DNA of 64,000 nt from Plectosphaerella cucumerina (Eukaryota > Ascomycota > Sordariomycetes > Glomerellales > Plectosphaerellaceae): NCBI GenBank assembly GCA_020746995.1, contig JAGPXD010000004.1:62001-126000 (forward strand). The letters run 5' to 3'. Each line of letters begins with the position of its first letter. Positions within the stretch are counted from its first letter, which is position 1. Of this stretch, positions 35,690-45,706 are shown piece after piece. The translations under genes and the position numbers were made by a program. The notes beneath the pieces were generated by a model that was given only the letters and a program-made list of their open reading frames with translations, made no database searches and was not told the DNA's origin.

Positions 35690-36230
35690 GGCGATATACC
35701 TAAGGCTAATAGATCGTTAACTACCTAACACTTATACGTACCTAACACCGACATTAAGCTTACACCTTCCACCTCTTCTTCCTCCACCTCTTACAGGCCA
35801 CACTAGAACACCTCTTCCGCCTTTTCTTTTACCCGCTTCTTAGTTATACGGATTCGCCGTAAGTGACTTATAGCCTCTACTAGCTGCTCTTATAGCTATA
35901 CTAAACACTCTTTAGTATCCTCCTCTTACTCCTCTAAAACCTTCTCCGATCTTTCGAGATATTCTACTATCGCTATCAGATAGGACTATAAGTAACGATA
36001 CAAGTAGTACTCATAGGACGCCGCTACTAGGATACTATCGTATTTTCGCCTACGCTTCACGTACTCGGAATACTTAGAAGACTTCGGGTTTATACGATAC
36101 CGAAGCTTCTTCTAGAAATATAGTACATAAGGTATATCGGTATCGACGTAATTTCGTTTGATTCGGTCGGCTAGGCGATAGTACTTACGGGTCTTTCGGG
36201 ATAAGGGAAACTCGGATAATTAACTAGATA
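35690..36230 (-). pseudogene. antisense coiled-coil ORF of plus-strand Gypsy element
   Basis: The minus frame reads VEYLERSEKVLEE, TAG, EEDTKECLV, ... ISHLRRIRITKKRVKEKAEE, then an acidic stretch. It is the positional and compositional counterpart of the antisense frame at 25020-25640, downstream of the chromodomain and before the 3' LTR. It is broken by TAG codons. Confidence 0.5.
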
Positions 36231-36331
36231 TCGTGTTAGTTAGTTAAAAGAAGGAAGTCTAACGGGACCCGCCTAACGGGGGTACTTACTACTTATAGTT
36301 ACTAGGATATTAACCTAGAGGAGGGGAATCT

Positions 36332-36798
36332 TGTAACACCCAGCTCAGGGAGCTAGTTATCCAGGTAAGGGTCGCGTTATCAGCCACCGATAAGCCGGCC
36401 CAGGCCTACTATATCTAACTAATCGTGTATAAAGCTTGGATTACCGTGAGCTATAAGCCTTTGGCTTATAGAGTATAGTAAGCTATAATCTAACTAACTA
36501 ATAATATCGCTAGGATAGATTACTAGTCTGGGTGATCCAGGGATAGGTATCGAGTACTTAAGTGGATGCTCGATTACCGGTTAAGACAGATAGACTCACG
36601 ATAGTAATTAATTTAAGTCTTTATTAGAAACCTCCTTTAGCCTCTAGTAAAGAAGCGTAACACTTTACGATATCGACGATAAGCACAACTACGATAACCG
36701 CTAAGTATTATTCTATTCTATCGCCTAGGGCGAACTACTAGTATACCCTAACCCCTATCCAGCCTATATATCCTTGGGATTGTACCTAGGTCGTAACA
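36332..36798 (+). repeat. 3' LTR of plus-strand Gypsy element
   Basis: Starts TGTAACACCCAGC right after the polypurine tract and ends TAGGTCGTAACA. Pairs with 29750-30216. Confidence 0.88.
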
Positions 36799-38525
36799 CA
36801 GAGGTTACGGGTTCCTACGTCGTTTTACTTTCTTCTTCTTCGCTAGGGTTAATAACTTTAACCTAGTGGTTCTATCGGACTACCTTCTCTTAGGTGGATA
36901 TCGAGCTACGTCCTAGGACTACAATAGTTCGGATTACGGTTTAGGGCTTCTTGTTATACCGAGTAGTATTAAGCTGTCGGGGGCCTTCGATACGCTTAGG
37001 TTAGCGGTAATCGCGTGCGAAGTGGCCTATCTTACGGTAGTTAAAGTATTCGATATCCTTCCTGTCTTTCCTTCCCTTCTATAACACGTTAAGCTCTATA
37101 GGGCCGGCGTACGTAGTCCCCCTATAGGCGGTTGTTATACGACGTTTATTACGTTAATAGGGTTAGTATTAGTAACGGCGGCCGGTATTAGGCTAGAAGG
37201 TAGGGCAAGCTCCCTATCCCCTTCCTATCTAGCTACGGTTCCCCTTTTCCGTATATCTCTCGTACTAACGGTTATCGATCTTAACAGCTAGGGCGACATA
37301 GTCGACTAGCTTATCAGGTTATTCTTCGCGGATAAAGTCGTCCTTAACGGAGTCTTTCAGGCCTTCGTAGAATCGGGCTATAAAAACAGTCTTACTCTAG
37401 TCCGGGAGGTAAGAGGCGAGTTATCGGAACTTAGCGGTATACTTACTAGCGGATCCTATTTACTTAAGGTAGAGGATCTTACGTTCGGTACTACGTTATT
37501 TATCGATATTACCGAAAGCTACTCGGAGAGCTTTCTCGAATTTGTTAATACTACTAAGGATAGTCTGGACCTCGTCCGAGATATCGTCCTTATCCTTACT
37601 AGCGTACTCGCGTATATAGGGTTCGAACCAGATAAGGGTATCGCCCCTAAGGTAGGACGCGGCGTTAGCGACGCGTTCTCCCTAGTACTTAAACTAGCTG
37701 TTATTAGCTTTTTAGTATATACGGAGTTAGGTAAGGAAGGCCTGTAGGGTGCTAGGCTTCCCGTCGAAGGCTTAGGGCGGGAGGGCCTTAATCGAACCTC
37801 CTCCTCCGCCTTAGAGTTAAAGGATAGCGGCTTGGAGTTGCTTATTCTTCTCCTTGAGTTCCATGAACATAGCTTAGTAGTTAGCGGAGCTGTTGCTGTA
37901 ACGCCCAAGCAGGCCGCAGGTCACTCGGCCCAAGACCCCGCGGAAACCAACCCCCTTAGGTAATCAGGCGCACGGGCCAAGTGCGGACCATGGATCACAA
38001 ACGCCAAGAGAGTGAGCCTGTTCGGTGCTCCACTCCGGGTTCGCCGTGGACACCCCAGATATTCGACGAACAGACAGGGGCTGTCATCATACAACATGAA
38101 TCACGGTCATCACAACAGTGATCCAACGGTCGGATCACGACGGATCACGAGGTGATCCAGCGTGATCCCCAGGAACCTCCGTCTATATAAGACACTACCT
38201 CGTAGTACATAGCTCTACCTAGATTCACGACAGTGATCAATTTAAGTCTTCATTGGAAACCTCCTTGGCCTACAGTGAAGAAGCGCAACGCTTTACGACA
38301 TCACGACAAGTACGACGACGACGACGACAGCTGCGACACATTGCTCATTAGTTGCCCAGCACGCACTGCTAGCATACACCACCGCCTCTCCAGACTACAC
38401 ATCTTTGGAAGATTGTACCTGGGTCGTAACAGTTGCCCTGGCTGTTAGAAGAATAAGGGGCTATCGTAGCTACGTAAGTATTACTTGGTAGTCGTAGAGA
38501 ATATACTAAACAAGAGTAATTAAAG
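36799..38525 (-). mobile_element. gag part of the minus-strand Gypsy element
   Basis: The minus strand reads MELKEKNKQLQAAI near 37860, then gag helices (YLRGDTLIWFEPYIREYA). The zinc-knuckle block has its cysteines as Tyr (EYFNYRKIGHFARDYR), and the last readable bases before the inserted element give EPVTS. Joining this across the insertion to 29744 gives EPVTSDNKESIPNTQP, which parallels EPESTNNNSIPDT of the other element, so the two halves belong together. The interval also contains a solo LTR insertion at 37897-38431. Confidence 0.8.
37897..38431 (+). repeat. solo LTR, young, with perfect target duplication
   Basis: 535 bp beginning TGTAACGCCCAAGC and ending GGGTCGTAACA, flanked by GTTGC on both sides (37892-37896 and 38432-38436). 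It keeps CpA and TpG dinucleotides that are TpA in the related Gypsy LTRs (for example cattgg here against tattag there), so it is much less RIP-mutated and must be more recent. It lies within the gag region of the minus-strand element. Confidence 0.85.
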
Positions 38526-39017
38526 TATTACGACCCAGGTATAATCTTCTAAAGATATATAATCTGGAACCGAGGTGGTATATACTAGTAGTACGTACTA
38601 GGTAACTAAGGAGCAATATATCGTAGTAGTCGTCGTCGTCGTACTTATCGTGTTATCGTAAAGCGTTACACTTCTTTACTATAAGCTAAGGAGGTTTCTA
38701 ATAAAGACTTAAATTAATCACTATCGTGAGCTTATCTAGAGGTACAAGCCTAGCTAGTACCTCGCTATATACTTATAGTCCGACCTGTCTAATCACCCCG
38801 ATCATTCCTAGTCCCGTAGTAATCGCAGTAATCACTACGTCCTGCTCACCGTGATCACCAGCCTTAGCGGAGTAATCACAGTGATCACAACCCAAGCTAG
38901 TCCGTGCGTCCTTATCGTTCCTGCGATAAGTTCTGGCCTTATATAATCCTCCCTGACTAGTCGCCTGATAGCCGCGTAGATAGCCTTGTTTCCAGGGTAC
39001 GTCGTCTGGGCGTTACA
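38526..39017 (-). repeat. 5' LTR of the minus-strand Gypsy element
   Basis: Reverse complement starts TGTAACGCCCAGACG (39017) and ends GGTCGTAATA (38526). It is followed by ctttaattactctt, the same internal start as in the plus-strand element after its 5' LTR. Its 3' half matches the other LTRs (tttaagtctttattagaaac). Its 5' half is unlike both the solo LTR and the 24750-24902 LTR. Confidence 0.75.
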
Positions 39018-40895
39018 GAGGCTCTCCCCGTAGACTCCGGGTCGTCTGATTCTATATATCCGTAGTGCCTTCGCTCTTTCACCGTCTAAGTACTACCTCC
39101 GCCCCCGCCACCGAACTGCTAGCGTGGCCTATGTTGAGGGATTACGATGACGACGGACTGATCTCCCCTGGGCATGTCGTGCCGCCTTGAGTCATTCTTG
39201 CACGGGTTTCCGGCATAATCTCGGGTACTCCGAGTAATGTATCTGGGGTAATACGGCTGAAGCCGTGCCGTGTTATTAATCGCGGCGAAGGCGAATTCCG
39301 CCGTGGCTAAGTCGAAACGCCCGGTTTTGCCGCCGCTTGAGAGACAGCCGAGACTGATCCTTGCTCTCCCGTTGCATAGCCAATAGTCTCGATATCCTCT
39401 TGACCGGTGAGTTGCTTTGCATGGGAGGGTCTTATCGGGCTATGAGTGCGTTACTAAGCTTGTATCGAGGCCGTCCGAGACAGAGGAATATATCCACCGG
39501 CCAAGGTAACAAGACTCCAGCAGGTGCGAGTTAGCCGACAGGGTGGCTTCGAGACGCGTGGCCTGTATCCTCGTTATCTTGACCAAGGGATCTCGTCGCG
39601 ATACTCGGTCGTAAATCGGCTTAATTCGTAACTAAAATAAAATACGATATAGGTTAATAAGATACCGGACTAAGATAGCGAGTAGTAGAGGATAAGGACT
39701 GTTGTTTCTATCTGATTCCAGACACGAGGAGGCGAAGTAAAGTAAGGCCTCTAATGCTTTTGGAACTAGGACCTGGCCCTTCTGGATGACTATAGCCCTT
39801 GCTATCGGGCTCGTTGTATTTTAGGCGACACCCTTGTGGAGTTGTCTTAGACGTGAAAGGCGTATGCGTTCGACCTAAGGCTTATTTCGGGAAAGCCGTT
39901 GTGTGTCCTGTTCCTTGGCTGCGAGGCGTGAGATTAGGAGTCTTGTCTTCAAAGGGAGGAGGAAGGAATAGACGAATTGGTGACCGGAGTAGTAGGTATA
40001 TGCTGGCGCAACGTATGCGGTAGGGCTTGTGATATATTCACAATGGAAATGGTTAAGATCAGGGCTATTTGAGGAAGCCTAAAGAAGGTCCTTGGAGTGA
40101 TGGAGAATTGCTCCTAACGGTAGAGAGGAAGAAACGGCAATGAGACGGTTATCGAGGGTCCTATTCCGTGTTACGGCAGAAGATTTGTAATAAGGCCTAG
40201 AACTGGGATACAAACGAGGAAGTGTCGTTGGATTTACGACCGGCAGAAAAAGATACGTACCAGTGGGGCGGCAGAAAAAGGTACGTACCTCATGGGGGCC
40301 GTCAGGCATCCACGACTGCGACCAAGGTTGTGGGCGTGGACCCACTTGTGGCCGCCATTTCCAAGGATGGAAACCGCCGGACGCGAGGGTTCTTCCACGC
40401 GGAACAAAATTACTAAAAGTATATACCTAATTATAATTACAATCTAACCGGGATAATCTAACCGGGATACTCGGGCTATCGTAACCCTCGGCTAATCACA
40501 GTCACAATCTAACCGGGACGATTTAACCGGAATACACGGGCCGTTCCCTATATTTTATATACCTAATTACAGATATAATCCGACCGGAAGCGATTCGGGT
40601 AGAATCGTAGCCCCTCTAAACCCTATTTATATAGGCGATTCGGGTAGAATCGTCCCTTTCTAATACCTAGGGAATCTCGAGTAAGCTAGCTTAGGGTTTA
40701 CGGGGCTAGCTAGTTTTATTAGTAGTTTTCCCGATAGATAAAGATTTCTAGATAAGTTTATAGGTATTATATATTTAACCCTAAATTTTAATTATAACAT
40801 CGTCTAGTATAAATTAAAATAAACTAATTACGTTATATACCTATCGTAAATAGTTTATCGTGAAATACACGGACCCCCGCCCGGATTTTAGTAGG
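39018..40895. other. transition zone, no gene recognised
   Basis: Mixed DNA between the Gypsy nest and the gene island. 39018-40420 has moderate GC content without a supported gene. 40420-40890 is very AT-rich with short repeats (listed separately). Confidence 0.4.
40230..40660. repeat. clustered short direct repeats
   Basis: Three repeat types lie within 430 bp. Two copies of ggcagaaaaaggtacgtacc-like sequence are at 40242-40290. Four copies of aatctaaccggga(t/c)-like sequence lie between about 40441 and 40530. Two copies of gcgattcgggtagaatcgt are at about 40589 and 40633, the latter containing the inverted pair cgattc/gaatcg. Confidence 0.65.
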
Positions 40896-40919
40896 TAGCC
40901 CCACTTCGTTCATAATAGA

Positions 40920-41490
40920 AGTACGCCTAATAGTACCTAGGGTCGCACGGCATCTTATTCTCCGCCCTCGGAATCGGCATGATTCCCCTTTCGTCCACTG
41001 TAATCAAAAGGTTAGCAGATGGGTCTCACACTGGGGCGATGAGAAATCACTTACCATGCTCCTCCCACACGCCATTGCCGGCATGCCAAAGCAGGTGTTC
41101 GATACCGAGGTCCTACAGGTAGATAAAGAAGGCAGATGTGCGGGCGCGGTTGAGATGCTTTTCCAGCGACTTGTTGATGAACTCCTTGGTGTCGTCCATT
41201 GCGGCGTTGACGCCCTTGGCGACGTAGCCCGTGATGAGGGTGTCGATCACAAGCTCCTTATAGGCGATGATGGCCGGCTCGTTCCAGCGCTCATTCATGA
41301 GCCTCTTCATGCGCTCCGTCAGCGTATCAGCCGAGGGGGGTCGTTCCAAGCCCGAGATAGGCTTCGTGTCGTCAACGGCGGGGGCTTCTTGCTTGATACG
41401 AGGCGAGCTGGCCTCTTCGTCTTTGATTTTCGGAGGGGACTCGCGAGGCTTCTGAGGCGGGCTGGCCTCTTTGGTTTTGATGTCCTCCAT
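40920..41490 (-). pseudogene. truncated copy of the 413-aa island gene
   Basis: Exon 1 starts at an ATG at 41490 (MEDIKTKEASPPQKP), followed by a Pro/Lys/Glu-rich linker and the helix LMNERWNEPAIIAYKELVI. That helix aligns with ELWNRPEFKQYALKLVEVLI of the gene at 44417-45706. A TAG near 41113 breaks the frame, but the frame beyond it (DLGIEHLLWHAGNGVWEEHG) still aligns with the intact gene. It meets a donor gtaagt at 41054 in the same position and phase as that gene's intron. After the acceptor (40998) exon 2 reads VDERGIMPIPRAENKMPCD, matching TPNSRIPVPRPENKEPYD. Homology ends at about 40920, where AT-rich DNA begins, so the rest of exon 2 is lost. Confidence 0.75.
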
Positions 41491-41831
41491 GGTCGCGATT
41501 GTCGTTTGTGTTGACGGAGAAGGTGCAGAAGGAAGATTGGAGGGATGGGCAATCAGGGCGTGGGCAGTTGGGTTTCTGGGGCAAGCTTGGGCCCATTCAC
41601 TTCAAGGCACCACAAAGGCCATGCGTAAGCTGAAGGACAAGCGACTGGCCCAGTCTCCGTCGTCAGACACAGCGGCATTACATCTCGAATCAGTTTTTTT
41701 GACAAGACTCATATTATTTGAATTCGCTAATCAGTTACAACCTCAGACAGACATCACGAAAAAAATTCACGGTGGGACATGACAGATGTAGAGACATGTA
41801 TATTCATTACACAAGTGATGCGACGTGCCTC
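41491..41831. other. intergenic
   Basis: Upstream region of the pseudogene and 3' flank of the next minus-strand gene. Contains one acatcacgaa (41751-41760), the minus-sense TTCGTGATGT motif. Confidence 0.4.
41751..41760 (-). promoter_or_regulatory. 3'-flank motif TTCGTGATGT
   Basis: 72 bp past the stop of the gene at 41832, in that gene's sense. Member of a motif set shared by most genes of the island; function unknown. Confidence 0.4.
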
Positions 41832-43669
41832 TCATTGGCGGCGACGGAAACGCAACAGGTCCCAGGCCTCGGTAAAGAGCGACTCGTCGCGCTCATGGTT
41901 TCTGGGAAAGTCCCGAAGTCGAGGATGAATCTCGACCCCGCCTTGGGGTCCGGGAAGCTCCTTAGCCACACCGAGTGTAAAGGACGTGGGCTGCGTTTGA
42001 GGCAGCGCTGGTTCCTTTGCCTGTGGAGTCGGGGACTCCTGTGTAGGCGCGGTGGTAGGACTAGGGGCCTGTACTGCCGCAGGCTCGCTACTCTCCCGCG
42101 GCAATGGCTTCTCCTCGGGCTCGGAATCGGCCGTGTTGAGAGGCTGCGACACCACACCGAGTGTGGCAGGCAGGTCGGGCTCGGATCTGACCGGGGAGAT
42201 GATGTCGTCCGGAAAGAAGACGTGGCCATCGTCGTCGTCGTCGTCCTCTTCCTCCGGAACGGGGCTCGGGGTTTTTGGAGTTGTGACGGGGTCATCGTCG
42301 TCCTCGTCCTCATCCTCCGGCACGGGGTTCTGGGTCTTTGGCGATGAGACCCGGTTTTCGTCGTCGTCGACGACTTCTTCTTCCTCTGGCACAGGACTCT
42401 TGTTGTTCGGACCCTTGTCCAGTTCCGACTCGTCCGGGACGGAATGCTCGCTCGCAACGTCCGGCGAGAGGGGAGCCGGCGACTCATCCTCGACGATCTC
42501 TTGGAAGAGAGAAGTGTCCCCGTAGATGTTGCGCTGATATCTGTAGTCGCATTGAATCGTCAGATACATCTGACGAAGGACGGACTTGCGCCTCAGCTCC
42601 TCAAGCTGACCCTGGCTCGGAATATCCCGCTGGGACCTCGCCTTGTTGGCCAGCTCGAGGGCTATATCGGTGGGGAGCAACGTCCGGATGTTGTTGGTAT
42701 TGACGGAGTCAATCGCAGAGAGGAGCTCTCGAATGTCCTCGTAATCAATCACCCACATGAGGTGAGGCTCCCATTCGCGTCGCTGGCCGTTGGACACCTT
42801 CTTGAAGCGCTTGGCGATTGTGAGGAGCAACTCAAAGTACGTTCCCTCAGAAATATCGGGGTCTCTCGCGGCCTTCTTGATGATCTCCGCAATGTGGAGT
42901 GTGGTGTTGTGAGACTTGATGAAATCAACCACCGTCTTTCTCTCACTCCAAGACCAGGGGAACTGAAAGTTGTCCATCTGCGCGCGGCATGTGGCGACGA
43001 GGGCCAGGGCAAAGCGCAGGCGTGGCACCGAGCGCTTCCAGATCGGATGGACGACCAGCTTGATGAGAAGTTCATGGTTGTTCTCGAAGGAACTGGGTAC
43101 GGAAGGTTGTCCTGAAGGAGGCCGGCTTGAAAGGCCCCGCGATCCGCGAGGCCGATGTGTCCCGAGACAATAAAGTCCGGGCTCTCGTCCAAGGCGAAGA
43201 TGCAGGCCTTCCAGAGGCGGAGAATGGTTGCCGACATGCCGGTGTCCCGCCACTCCATCGCCTCGAGAAGCTCTGGGTTTGCCTCGAGGGCCTCGACGCT
43301 GCTCTGCTCGTCTTCTTGACTCCAATCCGAGCTGCGGCTGTCGAGCTTCTTGACGAGTTCCTCATATTTCATGCGTGGCATCGGGTTCTCGCGTTCCCTG
43401 AGGCTGACGTCTTCGAGTAGATCGTCCATGGTTATGGGTCGCTTCGCCTTCGACGCTGGTTGCTCATTCTCCGGATCGCCTCTCTCACGGCGAGGCGCCC
43501 GGCGGCGTTTGGCGACTGTCTTGGGCGCATCCATCCTCGGGGCTGGAGCCGGGTCGGGCTGGCTTCTTCGAAGAGCTCTCTCAGCTCGTGTGCTGACGGT
43601 ACTGCTCGCGCCAGGGTTCGTTCTCGCATTGCTGCCCTGTTGGGCGTTGTTCTCATTGCTGTCGGACAT
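41832..43669 (-). CDS. acidic-tailed protein, unknown family, with apparent frameshift
   Basis: Start chosen at the ATG at 43669 (MSDSNENNAQQGSN). The first part is Ala/Arg/Pro-rich with a basic patch (VAKRRRAPRRE, NLS-like), then a helical region (LLEDVSLRERENPMPRMKYE, MSATILRLWKACIFALDE). Near 43085-43110 the open frame jumps: GLLQDNLPYPV ends one frame, and SSFENNHELLIKLVVHPIWK continues in another. No plausible intron fits, so a one-base indel (real or sequencing) is likely. The second frame has a conserved-looking helical core (FPWSWSERKTVVDFIKSHN) and an Asp/Glu-rich tail with repeated SPVPEEE/DDDD blocks from GTC microsatellites, ending at 41832. No family is recognised. If the indel is real, this is a pseudogene. 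Confidence 0.6.
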
Positions 43670-44416
43670 CGTGGTGTTGCGCGCCACCGAAAGCGTTGTT
43701 GTTGTTGCGATGGTCAAGATGTGGGTGCTGACGCGCAGGTGCTGAAGGGAAATGGAGGCAGCAATAGGTGGGGTCAAGGGCGGCCTGGGCATGCAGGCAG
43801 TCGACAAACGGGCCAGCACCGAGCAGGTCCAACAATGAACCCTCAAAGACTGTTGATTAGTAAATGAGCCAGCACATTATACTTTGATTTCGTAAAACGC
43901 CAGCATGTTGTGCTTAGATTCGTAGGCAGAGTATCAGCCGGCGCGTCCGGATTATACGGAAGAAGTGGTATAGCTGCGGCATGGCGTATCTACAGGCCAT
44001 GCAGGGCCATCGATCGTTCCTACCTGTTGGACTGGAGCTTCAGAGATTGCATTGGAAACGGAATCCATGTCTAATAGATCTACAAGGTGCTGACGAGGAA
44101 CTGCTCCCGTCCCTTGGTGTAGTGCGTGGCGATCGGGGTCATTCATCAGCTATACCTGGCGCCACATCACAGGGCACATCACAGGGCACAGGGCACATCA
44201 CGGGGCTACGGTCATATCATGAGAGGAAACATCTGTATTGATGAAAAACCTCGAGGGCGCTTGGCCCAGCCTCTACGGCAAATAGCACGAGCTCTCGGCC
44301 AAGTGTGACACGTGAGAGTGGTGCTGATAGTGGTGATGAGCCTGCTCCATGACGCCGGGCGTCATGGAGACGTGCGTCTGGCGCTGTGCGCCTGACTCTG
44401 GCTTGGGAGCAACCTT
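43670..44416. other. intergenic with GTGATGT tandem cluster
   Basis: Upstream region of the acidic-tailed gene and 3' flank of the spliced gene. Holds a short tandem array (gccacatcacaggg repeated) at 44161-44203. No gene seen. Confidence 0.45.
44163..44201 (-). promoter_or_regulatory. three tandem GTGATGT motifs
   Basis: acatcac at 44163-44169, 44176-44182 and 44195-44201. These are GTGATGT in the sense of the gene ending at 44417, 216-254 bp after its stop. Confidence 0.4.
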
Positions 44417-45706
44417 TCAGGAAGACACAGCGAGAAGACGGTTCTCCCTGTGTCGCTTGAGAGCCTCGGAGAGGTTCTTGAGGTTCTCCTTGATCTCCTC
44501 ACAGGCATTGCCGACATCCCACGAGAAGCCAAGGTTCTTGGCATGCTCAACGTACTGCGTCAGTACGGCATCGTAGTGGACCACCTCGGACGGGTTGCTC
44601 AGGCGTCTGAGAGCATAGGTCAAGAGGGCGTGGTACGCCTGGATCAAGTCATCCTTGATTTCGAACACTTTGCCGAGGTCGAGCTTCTCCTCCACGTTGA
44701 CCAGGCCGATGGTCCACATCATGCCTCCTTTCTTTGCCATCCAGAACAGGGTCAGCTCAATGCCCAGATCGTCGGGATATTCCATCCTTGGCTTTCCCTC
44801 GTTCATGTCCAGAGGAAGGTTGACGGTGAAGGGGCCGTCGACAGGCACAGGCACGCCCGCGAAGACGAATTGCCACAGACGGAGAAGCTCTTCCCGGTTT
44901 GGGTTGACCTTCGGCTCGGGATGCTTGCCGATCTTCTTGTGAGCCTCCTCGGCGGCCTTCACCTCGAGTGAAAGGATGAGGGCGTCTCTCTCCATCTGGG
45001 TCGAGGGAGTGTTCGCCTGGCTATGAGCTGCCCGATGCTGCATACGCCTGACATTGAACGGAACCCATTCTTGGCCACTCTTGTCGCAGGCCTCCTTGGC
45101 GTTGAGGACCAGGAGCGAGTAGTGGACGTCGTAGGGCTCCTTGTTCTCGGGACGAGGAACTGGGATCCTCGAGTTCGGGGTGCCTGTGGGTGGTCAGCAG
45201 TAAGTCATGAACTTGGTGAAGTGGGACATACCATGCGAAAGCCAGAGGGCAGCGGATCCGAGCCAGATCATGTGGTAAACTCCACAGGCTGCCAGACCGG
45301 TTTCGACAAGACCGACGCGAATGGGATGGAAGGAAGCCTGGAGCTCCTTGAGAAAGAAGCTCTTGAGCTCTTCGACTGGGCCCGCCTGAGGGTCCCTCTT
45401 CTTCTTGGCCTCGATGAGGACTTCGACCAGCTTCAGTGCGTACTGCTTGAACTCAGGACGGTTCCAGAGCTCACTGTTCGCCTTCTCGACAGCAGCGGCG
45501 AGCTTGGCGTCGAGTGTGAGCTCCGTCTCCTGGGGAGCGGGCTGCATCGTCACGTCGTCTGAAGCCGCAGCCGGCTGGGCAGGCTGGGCCTGCTGCTGGG
45601 CAGGCTGAGCCTGCTGCTCGACAGAGGCAGGCTGGGCCTGCTGCTCGACAGAAGCCTGCTGGCTCTGCTGAGGCTGGTTGGGTTGCTGGTTGTTTCCGTC
45701 TTCCAT
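44417..45706 (-). CDS. two-exon protein of 413 aa, unknown family
   Basis: Exon 1 is 45232-45706 and exon 2 is 44417-45183, with a 48-bp intron (gtatgt...cacag) between them. Start is the ATG at 45706 (MEDGNNQQPNQPQQ). The first ~65 residues are Gln/Pro/Ala repeats (QAQPA, SVEQQ). A helical domain (SELWNRPEFKQYALKLVEVL) and a hydrophobic stretch (GLAACGVYHMIWLGSAALWL) follow. Exon 2 gives SRIPVPRPENKEPYDVHYS, then EWVPFNVRRMQ, a central beta-like region (GVPVPVDGPFTVNLPLDM), and a Leu-rich helical end. I do not recognise the family. The truncated copy at 40920-41490 keeps the same intron site, which confirms the gene model and shows local duplication. The hydrophobic segment may be a membrane helix or a buried core helix. 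Confidence 0.75.

Larger units (their letters stand above)
29750..36798 (+). mobile_element. complete Ty3/Gypsy retrotransposon, RIP-inactivated
   Basis: 7,049 bp with 467-bp LTRs at both ends and target duplication CGGAG (29745-29749) / CAGAG (36799-36803), which differ by one RIP-type transition. Gag with a CCHC zinc knuckle is at about 30400-31320, where the cysteines read as Tyr (YFNYHKTRHFAREY, 31153-31200). Protease lies at about 32400. RT is at about 33050-33560, with YLDN in place of YLDD near 33480. RNase H is at about 33900-34200. Integrase is at about 34600-35200, where the catalytic Glu of QTERIN is Lys (QTKRIN, about 34930). A chromodomain-like end (EEYTVECILDYR... YLVK) is at about 35500. 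A polypurine tract gaggaggggaatct precedes the 3' LTR. Dozens of TAG stops are present. Confidence 0.88.

Noticed and set aside
38233..38448. Plus-strand small ORF with Asp run (DDDDD)
   Set aside because: Lies within the solo LTR; the Asp run is a gac repeat in the LTR.
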